9,286 bases of DNA from Candidatus Latescibacterota bacterium (GTDB lineage Bacteria; Latescibacterota; 4484-107), in NCBI GenBank assembly GCA_030613045.1, contig JAUWMS010000059.1, forward strand, positions 1 through 9,286. The letters run 5' to 3'. The translations under genes were made by a program, and so were the position numbers. The notes beneath the pieces were generated by a model. The model saw only the letters and a program-made list of their open reading frames with translations, had not been told where the DNA came from and did no database searches. Positions within the stretch are counted from its first letter, which is position 1. Each line of letters starts with the position of its first letter. Shown piece after piece: positions 1 to 6,201 of this stretch.

Positions 1-230
1 TCCTCCATCTCGCCACGAGCAGAATTTCCTGGACGAGCGATGGCGGGGCGCACTGGCATGACGCGGACGGGGAGGGCGCCGGGTACTATCCCCGTGCGGT
101 GCAGCTTCCCGACGGCCGCATTCTGTGTGTCTATCATGATGGCGGCGACAACGGGTACGGCGATGTGGATCAGTCTATCGGCGCGTGTACCTTTCGGCTT
201 GCCGTGGAATTAGGATCGAGGATTAAATAA
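1..230 (+). CDS. Sialidase-like BNR/Asp-box protein, C-terminal fragment (5' end outside window)
   Basis: An open frame runs from the left edge (first full codon at 3) to TAA at 228-230 and encodes the last 75 residues of a protein. It contains an Asp-box, TSDGGAHW (pattern S/T-x-D-x-G-x-x-W), near the start, then VQLPDGRILCVYHDGGDNGY, the kind of strand-plus-DGRIL blade seen at the end of six-bladed sialidase beta-propellers. The stretch DQSIGACTFRL before the end also fits the closing propeller strand. By family this would be an exo-glycosidase or a related non-hydrolytic propeller; the catalytic Arg triad and nucleophile Tyr cannot be assessed because most of the protein is missing. It is the first of two Asp-box proteins in this window, separated from the next gene by a repeat-filled spacer of 144 bp. 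The fold assignment is fairly firm; the substrate is unknown. Confidence 0.75.
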   Translation, partial: LHLATSRISWTSDGGAHWHDADGEGAGYYPRAVQLPDGRILCVYHDGGDNGYGDVDQSIGACTFRLAVELGSRIK

Positions 231-258
231 CTGTCGCAGTTCCTCGCAGAGGGAAGAA

Positions 259-356
259 GGTGAGAAGGTGAGAAAGTGAGAAGGTGAGAAAGTCGATTCT
301 CTTTCTATTGGGCTGAATCGACCAAGTGAGACGGTGAGACCCCACTTTCCCACTTT
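259..356. repeat. Composite intergenic repeat: 8-bp tandem units around a hairpin
   Basis: Four exact-length tandem copies of the 8-bp unit RGTGAGAA lie at 259-290, trailing into AGT. Next comes a perfect 8-bp inverted repeat, GTCGATTC (292-299) and GAATCGAC (315-322), with a 15-nt loop. Two further units of the form RGTGAGAC follow at 325-340, then two exact copies of CCCACTTT at 341-356, whose reverse complement (AAAGTGGG) resembles the unit in the opposite orientation. The element ends 5 bp before the Shine-Dalgarno sequence of the following gene. The period is too regular and the architecture too ordered for chance. It has no coding potential that I would trust. Whether it is a dispersed genomic repeat cannot be judged from one copy. 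Confidence 0.85.
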
Positions 357-374
357 AAGCAAGGGGGATAAAGT

Positions 375-1454
375 ATGAATGATCGAGAGCGTTTTGTCGC
401 AACCATGCATTATGAACCGGTGGATCGGCCTGTATTGTGGGAGTGGGGAGCCTGGCGGGAAACCAAGCAAAGGTGGCGGCGGGAAGGCGGCTTTGAGGGG
501 GATCCGCCCGAATATCAGGAGTGCGATCATCGGGAGGGCGCCGGGGTTCGGTTTGATCTTTTTCCGCCGTTTGAACGACGGGTCATCGAGGATGATGGCC
601 GGACGATCACCTACGTCAATGAAAAGGGGCAGCTCCTTCGGGACTTTCACGATGTTGAGCAGAGCATGCCCGAGTTTATCGAGCACCCGGTCAAAAACCG
701 CGCTGATTGGGAGCGGATCAAGGAACGGATGGATCCTGGTAGCCCGGAGCGGTATCCGGCGGACTGGGAGGAACGGGTACGACGGTGGAACACGGACCGC
801 ACGGCTCCCGTCGATGTCTATGGGAGTCGCGACGGCGGCCTCTTCAGCCAGATCCGCGAGGTGATGGGCGCCGAGGAGGCCCTGCTGTTGATGGCAGACG
901 ATCCTGCGTTTGCCCACGACATCATGGAATACCGGACGGATTTTATGATGCGGGTGATGAAACGGGCGCTTCGGGAGGTGCGGCCGGAATGGATTATTTT
1001 CTGGGAGGATATGGCCTACAAAACGGCCTCGTTGATCTCCCCGGCCATGTTCCGCGAGTTCATGTTGCCGCGCTACAAGCGACTTGCCCAATTTGCGCAG
1101 TCTTTTGGGGTGGATGTGGCTTTCGTGGATACGGACGGGTACGTGGATGAATTGATTCCCCTCTTTCTAAAGGCGGGTATCCGGGGGATCTACCCGATGG
1201 AGGTAAACGCCGGGATGGATGTAGCCCGACTGCGCAGGAAATACGGTCGGGATCTGCTGATGACGGGCGGCATAGACAAACGCGCCCTCGCGACCGGCCC
1301 GGAGGCTATCGAGGCTGAGCTGGCTCGATGTATTCCCGTTGCGCTGGAAGGCGGGTATATTCCGATGGTGGATCACTCCCTCCCGCCGGATATCAGCTAC
1401 GCGAACTTCCAATACTACTGGCGGCGGAAGAAGGAGCTGCTGGGGATCGTGTGA
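375..1454 (+). CDS. URO-D/corrinoid methyltransferase-like protein
   Basis: A 359-residue protein of the uroporphyrinogen decarboxylase (URO-D) superfamily, which includes true HemE and the cobalamin-dependent methyltransferases MtaA/MtbA. Features seen are the N-terminal NDRERFVATMHYEPVDRPV segment, typical of this superfamily's start; WEDMAYKTASLISPAMFREF at about 210-229; GGIDKRALATGPEAI at 298-312; and GGYIPMVDHSLPPDI with FQYYW near the end (326-349). At the place where MtaA/MtbA-type proteins carry the metal-ligating HxCG, this protein has DTDG (252-255) after strand VDVAF. It is therefore unlikely to be a canonical zinc-dependent methyltransferase, and context argues against haem synthesis. 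URO-D-like paralogues of unknown substrate are common in sugar-degrading bacteria; a role in methyl transfer or in decarboxylating a sugar acid is speculation. The ATG is preceded by AAGGGGG (361-367) at 7 nt. No signal peptide is seen, so it should be cytoplasmic. Family is firm, reaction unknown. Confidence 0.88.
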   Translation: MNDRERFVATMHYEPVDRPVLWEWGAWRETKQRWRREGGFEGDPPEYQECDHREGAGVRFDLFPPFERRVIEDDGRTITYVNEKGQLLRDFHDVEQSMPEFIEHPVKNRADWERIKERMDPGSPERYPADWEERVRRWNTDRTAPVDVYGSRDGGLFSQIREVMGAEEALLLMADDPAFAHDIMEYRTDFMMRVMKRALREVRPEWIIFWEDMAYKTASLISPAMFREFMLPRYKRLAQFAQSFGVDVAFVDTDGYVDELIPLFLKAGIRGIYPMEVNAGMDVARLRRKYGRDLLMTGGIDKRALATGPEAIEAELARCIPVALEGGYIPMVDHSLPPDISYANFQYYWRRKKELLGIV

Positions 1455-1511
1455 AGTGTTCGGAGGGCAAGATTTTTTTTGGGGGTGTATCCTTGTAGAG
1501 TTCCCATACGA

Positions 1512-1544
1512 AACACGGAAGAGCACGGAATACACGGAAAGGGG
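1512..1544. repeat. CACGGAA short tandem repeat, three copies
   Basis: Three exact copies of CACGGAA occur at 1514-1520, 1524-1530 and 1533-1539 (spacing 10 and 9 bp), joined by purine-rich linkers and followed by a run of G. A small hairpin, GCGGA (1546-1550) and TCCGC (1556-1560), follows at once. The repeat lies in the 268-bp spacer between the URO-D-like and sialidase-like genes. The rest of that spacer holds no gene or clear promoter that I can support. The unit differs in sequence from the other two repeats in the window but has a similar composition and period. Confidence 0.7.
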
Positions 1545-1710
1545 AGCGGATTTTCTCCGCCGTCCGCGCCCGATTGAAACCGGAAGGAACTGTTCTGATC
1601 AGTGCGGCTATGTATACCAAGGAGAGAGATCATCGGGAGGATAATATTTTGATCCAGCCTTCGGTATGATTTTCACGCGATACGTTGTCCTGTTTGAACA
1701 CCTCTTCTTC

Positions 1711-1717
1711 AGGAGGG
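1711..1717 (+). promoter_or_regulatory. Ribosome binding site fixing the start of the 1723 gene
   Basis: AGGAGGG sits 5 nt upstream of ATG 1723. The same frame is open further upstream with an ATG at 1666, but that start has no Shine-Dalgarno match and would add 19 residues unlike the family, so 1723 is preferred. Confidence 0.8.
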
Positions 1718-1722
1718 AGCAA

Positions 1723-2958
1723 ATGAAAGATATTACCGTCGAGCGATCCATGCACATCGAAGCGCCCGATGTGCATTCAACCGCGGGTGTGATCGGTATT
1801 TCCTATTGCTCCAATCAGAGCCCGTCGCTGATCGAATCCTACCGATGCGGCACGGAGCATGCGATCCGCCGGTCCGAGGACAACGGTCGCACCTGGACGA
1901 TCCGCGAAACATGGGAATCCCGACGTGAACTGGGTGCGGTCCGGGTTCTCAGCACCTCGCTCCCGGAGTTTTTTCTGGATCCCGACAACGACCGGATGTT
2001 CCGCATCTACCGGACATCGGAGGAGATCGAGGGCGTGAAGCCGTGGGATCCCAAGGCGCCGGTGGGTGCCATCCTGCATTATGTTCAGGTTTCAAGCGAT
2101 GAGGGGATCACGTGGAGTGACAGCGAGCAACTCATTCAAAAGGGCGATGAATTTGACGAGGTCCACTGGGCAAAGGATATTTGGTACGGCAGGAATTACG
2201 GAGTGATCGAGGCTCTTCGGGCCATGAAACTGTCCGATGGAACCATCCTGGTCCCCTTTTGGATGGCGCATCTTTTTGAGAACGGGTCCGTCCGTTCCCC
2301 CGAGGATAATGGCTTTTTGCTTCAGAACGTCTGCTTGTTCGGCGCGTGGCGTCCGGATGGCAGCGGACTCGATTGGGAAGCGGGCGACTATCTCACGTTG
2401 CCTCGCGCCTATTCCGCCGACGGCGGGGATGAGATCTCGGTGGATTTCCTGCCCGATGGACGCCTGTTTCAGATTATTCGGGCGCGTTTTCTGAATCAGC
2501 CCGCAGCCGAATTTCCGTCGTGCAAGTTTTTCGCGCTCTCCTCCGACCGCGGTCGAACGTGGTCGGAGCCGGAACCGCTACGTTATACGGACGGCGAATT
2601 GGCGTATTCGCCCGCTTGTATGGGCCATGTGTTCCGATCCCGCAAGAACGGACGGTTCTATCTGATTACGAACCTGAACGACTGGCCGTCCTACAATTGC
2701 GATCCGCGAAGCACGCTGCAGATCGCCGAGATAGACCCCGAAACATTGGGGATTATTCGTGAGACGGTGATCCCAATTGAAACGAGACAAGCGGGTCAAC
2801 CGATCAACATTCGTTTCTCCAACTGGCGCAGCTACGAGGACCGTGAAACCGGAGAGTTCGCGCTGTTTATGACGGCCTGTCCGGGGGATGTGGGCCGGAA
2901 GTTCGACTGCGGGTGTCCGCCCCATTGCTATCGGTATGATATTTGTCTGCCCGAATAG
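1723..2958 (+). CDS. Sialidase-like protein with three Asp-boxes
   Basis: A 411-residue protein with three clear Asp-boxes: SEDNGRTW (51-58), SSDEGITW (124-131) and SSDRGRTW (273-280). These are the turn motifs of sialidase/BNR beta-propellers. Strand-plus-DG signatures such as LSDGTILVPFW (170-180) and FLPDGRLFQIIRARF (242-256) support a full propeller, and the length fits a single-domain sialidase. The product begins MKDITVERSM, without a signal peptide or membrane segment, so a cytoplasmic location is likely. The family includes neuraminidases, other exo-acting ulosonic-acid hydrolases and many propellers of unknown substrate; I cannot identify the catalytic Arg triad with confidence. The C-terminus is unusual: five cysteines and a histidine cluster at 386-408 (CGCPPHC core). 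The next gene follows after 37 nt, suggesting co-transcription with a DHDPS/NAL-like lyase, the order expected if this enzyme released a keto-deoxy acid. Fold firm, activity inferred. Confidence 0.85.
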   Translation: MKDITVERSMHIEAPDVHSTAGVIGISYCSNQSPSLIESYRCGTEHAIRRSEDNGRTWTIRETWESRRELGAVRVLSTSLPEFFLDPDNDRMFRIYRTSEEIEGVKPWDPKAPVGAILHYVQVSSDEGITWSDSEQLIQKGDEFDEVHWAKDIWYGRNYGVIEALRAMKLSDGTILVPFWMAHLFENGSVRSPEDNGFLLQNVCLFGAWRPDGSGLDWEAGDYLTLPRAYSADGGDEISVDFLPDGRLFQIIRARFLNQPAAEFPSCKFFALSSDRGRTWSEPEPLRYTDGELAYSPACMGHVFRSRKNGRFYLITNLNDWPSYNCDPRSTLQIAEIDPETLGIIRETVIPIETRQAGQPINIRFSNWRSYEDRETGEFALFMTACPGDVGRKFDCGCPPHCYRYDICLPE

Positions 2959-2995
2959 AATGAGCAATGAACAATACAGGAGGAGAATATAAAAT

Positions 2996-3910
2996 ATGGC
3001 TAAGATCAATGGTGTGGTTCCTGTTGTCCCGATCCCGTTCAACCCGGACGAGACGATTGACGAGCAGTCTTTACGCAAAACGGTGGACTTCGTGGCCGAA
3101 AAGAAGATGGCTGCGATGTGCCTGCCCGCGTACGGAAGCGAATTTTACAAGCTCACCGAAGCCGAGCGTGAGCGGGTGATCGGCATAAGTATCGAGGTCA
3201 ATGCCGGGCGCATTCCGGTGGTCGCGCAGGCCAATCACGGTTCTTCGAGGATCGCGGCTGAACTGGCGAAGCGGTACGAGGCGATGGGCGCGGATCTGAT
3301 CAGCTTTGCCATGCCGCGGCAGTTTTGCACCACGGACGCGGATTTGCTGGGGTACGCGGGGCGCATCGCGGACGCGGTGTCGTGCCCGATTTTGATTCAG
3401 GATTTCAATCCGGGCGGGCCCACGATCGGCGCGGAGTTTATCTATGCGCTCCACGCGCGGCATCCCAATTTCCTTTATGCGAAGTTGGAGGAGCCGATGA
3501 TCATCGAGAAGTTAGTGCGGATTCGGGATAAGGTCGGAGACAGCGTGGGCATCCTCGAAGGATGGGGCGGCTACTACATGATGGAGGCGATCCCGGTGGG
3601 CATTTGTGGCCTCATGCCGGGCGTGCCGATCTGTGACCTGTTGGACCGGGTGTACAAGGCGCACCAGGCGCGGGACAGCGAGCGGGCGTACGATCTGTTT
3701 GGATCGCTGCTGCCGTTTATCAATTTCACTTTGCAGGATTTCGAAGTGTTCCTGCAGGTCGAGAAGCGGCTGCTGGTGCGGCGCGGCCTGTTTACGCATC
3801 CCACCTGCCGGTCGCTGACCTATTCGCCCAGTCCGGCGATGCTCGCGCACATCGAGTTTCTGATCGAACAGATCGTGCGGGTTATGGAGCGGGAAGGAAT
3901 TCAGCCGTGA
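2996..3910 (+). CDS. DHDPS/N-acetylneuraminate lyase superfamily protein (first copy)
   Basis: A 304-residue class I aldolase-superfamily protein of the length usual for DHDPS, N-acetylneuraminate lyase and keto-deoxy sugar-acid aldolases or dehydratases. It opens with GVVPVVPIPFNPDETID, the classic first strand (T/PF...DGxID). AYGSEF (45-50) occupies the position of the GTTGE substrate-carboxylate loop. The Schiff-base lysine is K163 in YAKLEE. Where DHDPS and NAL have the catalytic Tyr (YNxP), this protein reads QDFNP (135-139), so Tyr is absent. A QD-type replacement is, from memory, found in family members acting as sugar-acid dehydratases, which makes a 2-keto-3-deoxy-acid dehydratase or lyase more likely than lysine biosynthesis. 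The start is an ATG with AGGAGGAG at 2978-2985, 10 nt upstream. It follows the sialidase-like gene by 37 nt and precedes the beta-helix gene by 36 nt, implying one operon. Family firm, substrate unknown. Confidence 0.87.
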   Translation: MAKINGVVPVVPIPFNPDETIDEQSLRKTVDFVAEKKMAAMCLPAYGSEFYKLTEAERERVIGISIEVNAGRIPVVAQANHGSSRIAAELAKRYEAMGADLISFAMPRQFCTTDADLLGYAGRIADAVSCPILIQDFNPGGPTIGAEFIYALHARHPNFLYAKLEEPMIIEKLVRIRDKVGDSVGILEGWGGYYMMEAIPVGICGLMPGVPICDLLDRVYKAHQARDSERAYDLFGSLLPFINFTLQDFEVFLQVEKRLLVRRGLFTHPTCRSLTYSPSPAMLAHIEFLIEQIVRVMEREGIQP

Positions 3911-3946
3911 CGTGAACCAATCGCACGGAAAGGAGAATCATCTGCG

Positions 3947-4954
3947 ATGAGGAAGTTGAGCGCATATCGGAATGACGACAACCGAGCTCCGGATGGCCGG
4001 GATAGCGATGCGGATGACACGACGGCGATGCGGCGCGTTTTGGAGGCGGGCCCGGGCGTGGTTTCCATTGATCCGGGTTTCTACCGGTTCGGCGAGGTGA
4101 CTATTCCGGAAGGGGTTACGGTCCAGGGAGCCGGGATGGGGACCGTTCTTCGCTCCAGCGGGCCCAAGCGAATTTTTTTCCAGAGCAAGGTGTCCCGCTG
4201 GGCCATCCGGGACGTGCTATTGGATGGCGAAGCGGAGGGAGACTGGCAGAGTCGGCGGGACCTGGGAGAAAGCGGAGTTTGGATTAAGCAGTGCAAGGCG
4301 TACGAAATAGCCGGGGTGCGATTTCAAAACTTCAACGGAGCGGGTCTGCACATAAGCTGGAACGCCCAGCCGGGGCCGGGTGGCTGGTGTGACGGCGGCA
4401 ACCTGGACCGGATCACGGCGGAGGGCAACACCATCGGGGTGTATTTCGACGAGCGCGCCGAATATATGAACGCCACGCAGTTGAGTTGTTATCGAAACGG
4501 GATCGGATGCGCGATCCATGCCGGCAATACGAAGATCGCGGCATCGAACTTTTGCTGCAACCGCACCGGTCTCTATATCGAGGACAAAGAAAATGGCTCG
4601 CACGGAGCGATCTCCAACTGCCTGGTGAACCATAACCTGGACTTGGCCCTGCACTGCAAATCAGTTGGAAATGGCATGTCCATTGACAATTGCTGCTTCT
4701 TCTGCGGCCGACTCCTTATCGAGCATTCCCGTGGCGTGAACATCACCTCGGGCACGCTCAGTTGTGACGTGGAAGTCCGCGGGGAGCGGTTCAACCGGAT
4801 CGCCGGAAATTATATCATTCCGAGGGAGTGTACTTTCAGTTTTTCCCCGACAACGATCGTCCAGGACAACTTTACGGATTCGGGCCCCTGGGAGGAAGAA
4901 AAAAGGGAGCGGGATGGCGGCAATCAAAGAATCAGGCACAAAGGCACAAAGTAA
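3947..4954 (+). CDS. Right-handed parallel beta-helix (pectate-lyase-like) protein
   Basis: A 335-residue protein. The N-terminal DADDTTAMRRVLEAG (21-35) followed by VVSIDPGFYRFGEVTIPEGV matches the start of pectate-lyase-3 type beta-helix proteins (a D-D-T-x-A turn, then a P-x-G-x-Y strand and an I-P-x-x-V turn). From about 110 to 310 the sequence is a series of short strands with GVRFQNF, GLHIS, GVYFD, GLYIED, MSIDNC and VNITSG turns, as in successive helix rungs. Such proteins include polysaccharide lyases, GH28-like hydrolases and epimerases; no catalytic residue set can be assigned. No signal peptide is seen, and about 13 cysteines occur, which suits the cytoplasm better than export. The ATG at 3947 follows AGGAG (3931-3935), 11 nt upstream. 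The last residues, RHKGTK, and the stop lie in and against an AGGCACAA tandem repeat, so the charged tail (about 316-335) is probably not part of the ancestral fold. Confidence 0.78.
   Translation: MRKLSAYRNDDNRAPDGRDSDADDTTAMRRVLEAGPGVVSIDPGFYRFGEVTIPEGVTVQGAGMGTVLRSSGPKRIFFQSKVSRWAIRDVLLDGEAEGDWQSRRDLGESGVWIKQCKAYEIAGVRFQNFNGAGLHISWNAQPGPGGWCDGGNLDRITAEGNTIGVYFDERAEYMNATQLSCYRNGIGCAIHAGNTKIAASNFCCNRTGLYIEDKENGSHGAISNCLVNHNLDLALHCKSVGNGMSIDNCCFFCGRLLIEHSRGVNITSGTLSCDVEVRGERFNRIAGNYIIPRECTFSFSPTTIVQDNFTDSGPWEEEKRERDGGNQRIRHKGTK
4934..4951. repeat. AGGCACAA tandem repeat overlapping a gene end
   Basis: Two exact 8-bp copies of AGGCACAA (4934-4941, 4942-4949) plus AG. In the frame of the beta-helix gene they encode R-H-K-G-T-K, and TAA follows immediately at 4952-4954. 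The unit length equals that of the 259-356 repeat, but the sequence is different. Only two copies are present, so the call rests on exactness and on similarity in style to the other two repeats. Confidence 0.6.
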
Positions 4955-5043
4955 AACGAAGCGGATTTCATAGATCCAACAAGGGAAATCTTTATCAAAA
5001 AAACAAGATGTTGCAGGTCAGTACTACAGAAAGGAAGTGAACC

Positions 5044-5958
5044 GTGAACCGTGACGAGATTCGAGCATGTCTGACAGGCCCCATTCCCTCCATCCGCACG
5101 CCCTTCCACGAGGATGGGAGCGTGGATACCGACAGCCTGCGGCACCAGATTGACTTTGTGATCGCAGCTGGGAGCAAGACCATTTTGCTGACCGCCGGAG
5201 ACAGCCATTACATGTGTCTTTCCGACGAGGAGATCGCCGAGGTCACTCGGGTAACCTGCCAACACACGGCGGGTCGGGCAATGGTCGTGGCCGCGGATCG
5301 TTGGTGCAGCACTTCGCGGGCCATCGAGTTCGCCCGGTTTGCCCGAAACATCGGAGCGGACGTGGTCATGACCCAGCCTCCGAACTGGGGACCCTCCTGT
5401 ACGCCGCGGACGCTCACGGATCATTATCGGGCCGTGTCGGAACACCTGCCGGTGATGATCGTGACCAACGTGTTCGCCTCACAAGGGGCGGAGTTCGGGC
5501 TGGAGACGGTTCGACACACCCTGGATCAGTGTCCGGACGTGGTGGCCATCAAGGACGATCTGTGCGGCGATTTCGCCCGGAGGCTATGTCTGCTGGCCCA
5601 CGAACGCTGCGCGGTGTTCGCCGGCGGACAGAAGGTGAATCACATGAATATGTGGCCGTATGGGTGTGATGGGTATTTGTCCACCTTCATGTCCTTCCGA
5701 CCGGACATCGCTCGCCAGTATTGGAGCGCCATCGAGGCGAGGGATCTGGAAGCCGCCCGGGCCATTATCCGCGATTACGACATGCCTTTCTTCGATTTTA
5801 TCTCCAAATTCACCGGAGGCTGGAACGCCGGACTTCATGGCGCGCTCGAGGTATTTGGGATCGCCAAGCGCTGGCGCCGAAAGCCCTACTATTCACTCGA
5901 TGATGCCGAAATGGAGAAGCTGAGGGAGTTCCTCAGGGGAAAGAAGATTTTAAGCTGA
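5044..5958 (+). CDS. DHDPS/N-acetylneuraminate lyase superfamily protein (second, divergent copy)
   Basis: A 304-residue protein of the same superfamily and length as the product of 2996-3910, but clearly divergent from it. It starts with GPIPSIRTPFHEDGSVDTDSL, the usual first strand and helix. TAGDSHYMCLSDEE (50-63) replaces the GTTGE...LT-x-E-E loop. The probable Schiff-base lysine is K170 in VAIKDD, followed by the helix DFARRL. GGWNAGLHGAL (258-268) resembles the C-terminal helix turn of the family. The YNxP catalytic Tyr position reads MIVTNVF (138-144), so both Tyr and Pro are missing, as Tyr is in the first copy but with a different substitution. The start is GTG at 5044 with AAGGAAG (5031-5037) 6 nt upstream; GTGAACC is tandemly duplicated across it (5037-5050), and the upstream GTG is in another frame. 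It probably acts on a keto-deoxy sugar acid, as lyase or dehydratase. Family firm, substrate unknown. Confidence 0.85.
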   Translation: MNRDEIRACLTGPIPSIRTPFHEDGSVDTDSLRHQIDFVIAAGSKTILLTAGDSHYMCLSDEEIAEVTRVTCQHTAGRAMVVAADRWCSTSRAIEFARFARNIGADVVMTQPPNWGPSCTPRTLTDHYRAVSEHLPVMIVTNVFASQGAEFGLETVRHTLDQCPDVVAIKDDLCGDFARRLCLLAHERCAVFAGGQKVNHMNMWPYGCDGYLSTFMSFRPDIARQYWSAIEARDLEAARAIIRDYDMPFFDFISKFTGGWNAGLHGALEVFGIAKRWRRKPYYSLDDAEMEKLREFLRGKKILS

Positions 5959-6201
5959 ATCGGTTCAGGTCATATCTATGGGGGGCTATCTTGCACGAAG
6001 GGGCAAGCATTCGGCTGCAGCCCCAAGATGCGCTCCCTTCCCGCCGTGACGTGAACGTCGCGGTTCGGAGGCTGCGTTCTGACTTATTCGCCGATCTCAC
6101 CGAACCGTGCGGTTTATCGCACGGTGGGAGGAGCGGTGGGGGGGGTGTTCCGTGGGCGGTTTTCTTGTCCGGGTTGAGACACAAGAGAGGAAAGATACGC
6201 T
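5959..6201 (+). promoter_or_regulatory. Structured leader region upstream of the glycosidase gene
   Basis: This 243-bp spacer has no gene I can support but is rich in inverted repeats. CTTGC/GCAAG (5990-5994, 6003-6007) and GGGGCT/AGCCCC (5982-5987, 6019-6024) are short arms. GACGT-GA-ACGTC (6048-6059) is a compact operator-like palindrome. CGGTTCGG (6061-6068) pairs with CCGAACCG (6100-6107). ACCGTGCG (6104-6111) pairs with CGCACGGT (6118-6125) across a 6-nt loop. The last two stems share 6104-6107 and so cannot form together. An eight-G run follows at 6138-6145. There is no T-tract after either stem, so this is not a standard intrinsic terminator. A cis-acting RNA or protein-binding region is plausible but unproven. 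Confidence 0.45.

Noticed and set aside
231..374. The RGTGAGAA array as a CRISPR array
   Set aside because: Units are 8 bp and directly adjacent with no spacers of uniform length, and no cas gene is present.
210..1091. 293-codon open frame on the - strand
   Set aside because: It lies opposite the URO-D-like gene, its product is rich in Pro, Arg and His with no family-like motif, and it has no plausible ribosome binding site; it is a shadow of the + strand gene.
1473..1480. Run of eight T after the URO-D-like gene as an intrinsic terminator
   Set aside because: I find no GC-rich stem directly upstream of the T-run, so a terminator cannot be supported.
1610..1669. Short frame starting MYTKERDHRE in the spacer before the sialidase-like gene
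   Set aside because: No Shine-Dalgarno sequence at proper distance and no recognisable motif; it is only 19 codons long.
1666..1722. Upstream ATG that would extend the sialidase-like protein by 19 residues
   Set aside because: It lacks a ribosome binding site, while ATG 1723 has AGGAGGG at 5 nt; the extension is not a convincing signal peptide.
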